From the NCBI GenBank assembly GCA_031283785.1, contig JAITBC010000299.1:1-16658 (forward strand): DNA of 16,658 nt. Direction: 5' to 3'. The position numbers and the translations under genes were made by a program. Positions 14,918-16,658 of the stretch are shown here, one piece after another. A model generated the notes under the pieces. It searched no databases, was not told the origin of the DNA, and was given only the letters and a program-made list of their open reading frames with translations. Origin of the DNA: Tannerella sp. (GTDB lineage: Bacteria; Bacteroidota; Bacteroidia; Bacteroidales; Tannerellaceae). How positions within the stretch are numbered: position 1 is the stretch's first letter; every line of letters starts with the position of its first letter.

Positions 14918-16387
14918 TTATTCTTTTTCGTATCCTTCGTTTTGCTGAAGATTCGGATTCAGCTTAAACTGGTCTAACGGTATTGGAAGGATACAGCGGT
15001 AAAAGTTCCAGTCGATGTCGTATCCCGTAGCGGCGTTATAATGATAGCCGCCGCTGCGACTGAAAGAAATGCCGTTGCGCAACAGGTCGAAGTAACGGTG
15101 TCCTTCGCCGACAAATTCCTTCCGTCGTTCGTCCAGTATGCGTTCGAGGGTAAAGGCTTCGTCCGTCACGCTGTTTGCCGGGTTACCTCTTTTTACGATT
15201 ACGTTCAGATATTCGAGGCCGGCGGCACGGCGCGTCGCATCTCCGCTTTTGAGCGCAGCTTCGGCGGCGATCAAATAAACTTCCGAAAGCCGGATGATCG
15301 GATAGTTGTTGTCGAAAGCGGCTTGTCCCTTGTCTCCGGAATATTTGGCCAAGTAGGGCGCTCCGTTGCCGTAATAGCCGACGACGCCGTTGCGGACATC
15401 ATCAGGATCGCTCTGTATAAATGATTTGAACTTGGCCGTCAGCATGTTTTCGGCGTAACCGTTCGGGCTGTACATGTAAGCAAGTCCGTTGCGCGCCGGA
15501 TTGTCCATCGACGTATTGAATATTTCGAGCAGCGATTCCCTGTCGAAATTTGTCCCGTTCGAGTTGTATGCAAACGCCGCCAAATAGTTATCCGTAGTAT
15601 ATAACTGGTACAGGCCGCCGTTTTTCAGTTCTTCAATCAGGGCCGCCGCCACCTCGAACGCCTTGTCGTTTTTCTCCCAGTACAGGCATGCGCGTGCCAG
15701 CAGTGCGCGTGCGCCGTATGCATTCATCTGGTTATAGTCATTTTTGGCTTTTGACATCAGTGGAATAGCTTTTTCCAGTTCTCCGACAATAAATTTATAG
15801 GTTTCATCCACCGTATTGCGTATGGGAATATCGTCTATATCCAGCACTCTGTCTATAATCGGCACACCCCACGACTGACCGTTGTCTTTTCCGAAGGGAT
15901 ATCCGAATACCTTCACCAGGTCGAAATGCGCCATCGCCCGCAGTGCCAGTGCGTGTCCCTTTATATTATTGTTAACGGTTTCGCTCCCATCCGTTACTTT
16001 CCCGTTATTGATAGCTTCGATGATGGAAGATGTGTTTCGGATTACTTGCAGCGGACGTAGCCACATGTATCCTATGGTGGTCGAAGCGCTGTTCAACCGG
16101 GGATGGTCAAATACATACAGGGAATACGACTGCTGATTACCGGCGTCCGACTGTACGTCGTCGCCGCGAATGTCGCCGTAGATCAGGTAAAACTGATTGT
16201 AATAATACGAATTTTGCATAATATCGTAGCATCCGTTAATCGCGCTTTGTGCCGAAGCGACGCTTGTAATCGCTTCCGACGTGGCAATCTCGGTCGACGG
16301 CACAGTGTCCAGAAAGTCGCTGCACGACGGCAACACTGTCGTCAGGCAGGCAAGAATACATATTATATTTATATATATTGTTTTCAT
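14918..16387 (-). CDS. SusD/RagB family surface glycan-binding lipoprotein
   Basis: A 489-aa lipoprotein with lipobox LPSC (Cys22) and the SusD N-terminal hallmark CSDFLDTVPSTEI directly after it. Conserved family features are NGCYDIMQ (52-59), IYGDIRGDDVQSD (69-81), the TPR-like helical segments GHALALRAMAHFDLVKVFGYPF (144-165, ALRA-FDL) and ARALLARACLYW. A C-terminal half follows with YPIIRLSEVYLIAAEAAL, ILDERRKEFVGEGHRYFDLLRNG and CILPIPLDQFKLNPNLQQNEGY. These are diagnostic of SusD/RagB. The protein sits on the outer surface as the lid of the SusC transporter and binds a glycan, or for RagB-type members a peptide. It starts 28 bp after the SusC stop, the usual tight arrangement. The ligand cannot be predicted; the tricorn-type peptidase downstream leaves a peptide or glycopeptide substrate possible. 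Confidence 0.96.
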   Translation of the reverse strand: MKTIYINIICILACLTTVLPSCSDFLDTVPSTEIATSEAITSVASAQSAINGCYDIMQNSYYYNQFYLIYGDIRGDDVQSDAGNQQSYSLYVFDHPRLNSASTTIGYMWLRPLQVIRNTSSIIEAINNGKVTDGSETVNNNIKGHALALRAMAHFDLVKVFGYPFGKDNGQSWGVPIIDRVLDIDDIPIRNTVDETYKFIVGELEKAIPLMSKAKNDYNQMNAYGARALLARACLYWEKNDKAFEVAAALIEELKNGGLYQLYTTDNYLAAFAYNSNGTNFDRESLLEIFNTSMDNPARNGLAYMYSPNGYAENMLTAKFKSFIQSDPDDVRNGVVGYYGNGAPYLAKYSGDKGQAAFDNNYPIIRLSEVYLIAAEAALKSGDATRRAAGLEYLNVIVKRGNPANSVTDEAFTLERILDERRKEFVGEGHRYFDLLRNGISFSRSGGYHYNAATGYDIDWNFYRCILPIPLDQFKLNPNLQQNEGYEKE

Positions 16388-16415
16388 AATAAGTCAATTT
16401 TTTCAACAGTTAATA

Positions 16416-16658
16416 TTAAAAGTTCAGTTCGATACCCATAGAGAGCGTTTTTGTCGGGGGTACATTCCAGTTTACTTGCGGGCCAAGCTCCGGATCGTAC
16501 TGGTCGTATGCCGCCCATGTGAGGAGATTATTCCCTGAAAAATAGATTCTGGCTTTTGTAAAACCCGGAGAATTTAGCCATTGTTTGGGAGCGGAGAGGC
16601 CGAAAGCCAATGTTTTCAGGCGCAGGTGATCGCGACTGTGTACGGCGCGGGAAGAAGT
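16416..16658 (-). CDS. SusC/RagA family TonB-dependent transporter, C-terminal end (runs off right edge)
   Basis: The last 80 codons of a SusC-type outer-membrane barrel, open to the window edge on the minus strand. It contains the family C-terminal signature: HLRLKTLAFG followed by ARIYFSGNNLLTW, YDQYDPELG, the PPTKTLSMGI strand and a terminal ELNF. The final Phe after an alternating strand is typical of an outer-membrane barrel sorting signal. The frame is open upstream of the first internal ATG (16610), so the gene continues beyond the window, where the plug domain and TonB box would lie. It immediately precedes the SusD gene and is translated first. Confidence 0.92.
   Translation of the reverse strand, partial: TSSRAVHSRDHLRLKTLAFGLSAPKQWLNSPGFTKARIYFSGNNLLTWAAYDQYDPELGPQVNWNVPPTKTLSMGIELNF

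Noticed and set aside
1..16658. CRISPR arrays, tRNA or rRNA genes
   Set aside because: No spaced direct repeats, cloverleaf-like sequence or rRNA-like conserved blocks were seen on either strand.

Overview
The window looks like a chromosomal segment of a Bacteroidales bacterium, a gut- or mouth-type glycan forager in the Bacteroides/Parabacteroides/Porphyromonas/Dysgonomonas range; the genus cannot be fixed from the sequence. The evidence is a SusC/SusD pair, many predicted lipoproteins, fimbrillin-type pilins, GH92/GH127/GH28-like enzymes, and promoter boxes of the Bacteroidetes type (TAnnTTTG) in place of sigma70 boxes.

Left part (1-3260). Three minus-strand genes for secreted or lipid-anchored enzymes: the first 139 codons of a GH127-type beta-L-arabinofuranosidase that runs off the left edge, a metallophosphoesterase that has lost its C-terminal third, and a right-handed beta-helix GH28-like glycosidase. 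GH127 plus a polygalacturonase-like enzyme suggests plant cell-wall (pectin/arabinan) polysaccharide use. The gap 2766-3260 holds divergent promoters and a probable decayed piece of an IS110-type transposase.

Middle (3261-11650). One plus-strand GH92 alpha-mannosidase converges, with 18 bp between stop codons, on a three-gene minus-strand fimbrial cluster. Read in transcription order it is: a FimA-like major pilin (11291-10083), a strong hairpin terminator, then two paralogous pilin-like lipoproteins. The first (588 aa) ends in two BACON-like beta-sandwich repeats. The second (856 aa) has the same layout plus a further beta domain and a C-terminal DUF1566/FISUMP-like domain of probable C-type-lectin fold. 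This fits a type V pilus: shaft, accessory subunit, lectin-like tip. All three carry a Thr-Arg site about 40 residues after the lipobox cysteine, the expected position for Arg-specific pilin maturation. In the two paralogues the site is preceded by in-frame hexanucleotide repeats.

Right part (11651-16658). A tricorn-type S41 peptidase (1032 aa), a complete SusD/RagB-type glycan-binding lipoprotein and the last 80 residues of its SusC partner, all on the minus strand and transcribed SusC, SusD, peptidase. A 121-bp element with imperfect terminal inverted repeats, a possible MITE, lies between SusD and the peptidase and carries a hairpin that could act as a terminator or attenuator.

The most interesting item is the compact pilus operon with a lectin-like tip protein, a terminator placed to set shaft:tip ratios, and repeat-tuned processing sites. 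Type V pili as a class are known; this arrangement of B/C paralogues, BACON-like stalks and a DUF1566-like tip is what deserves checking.
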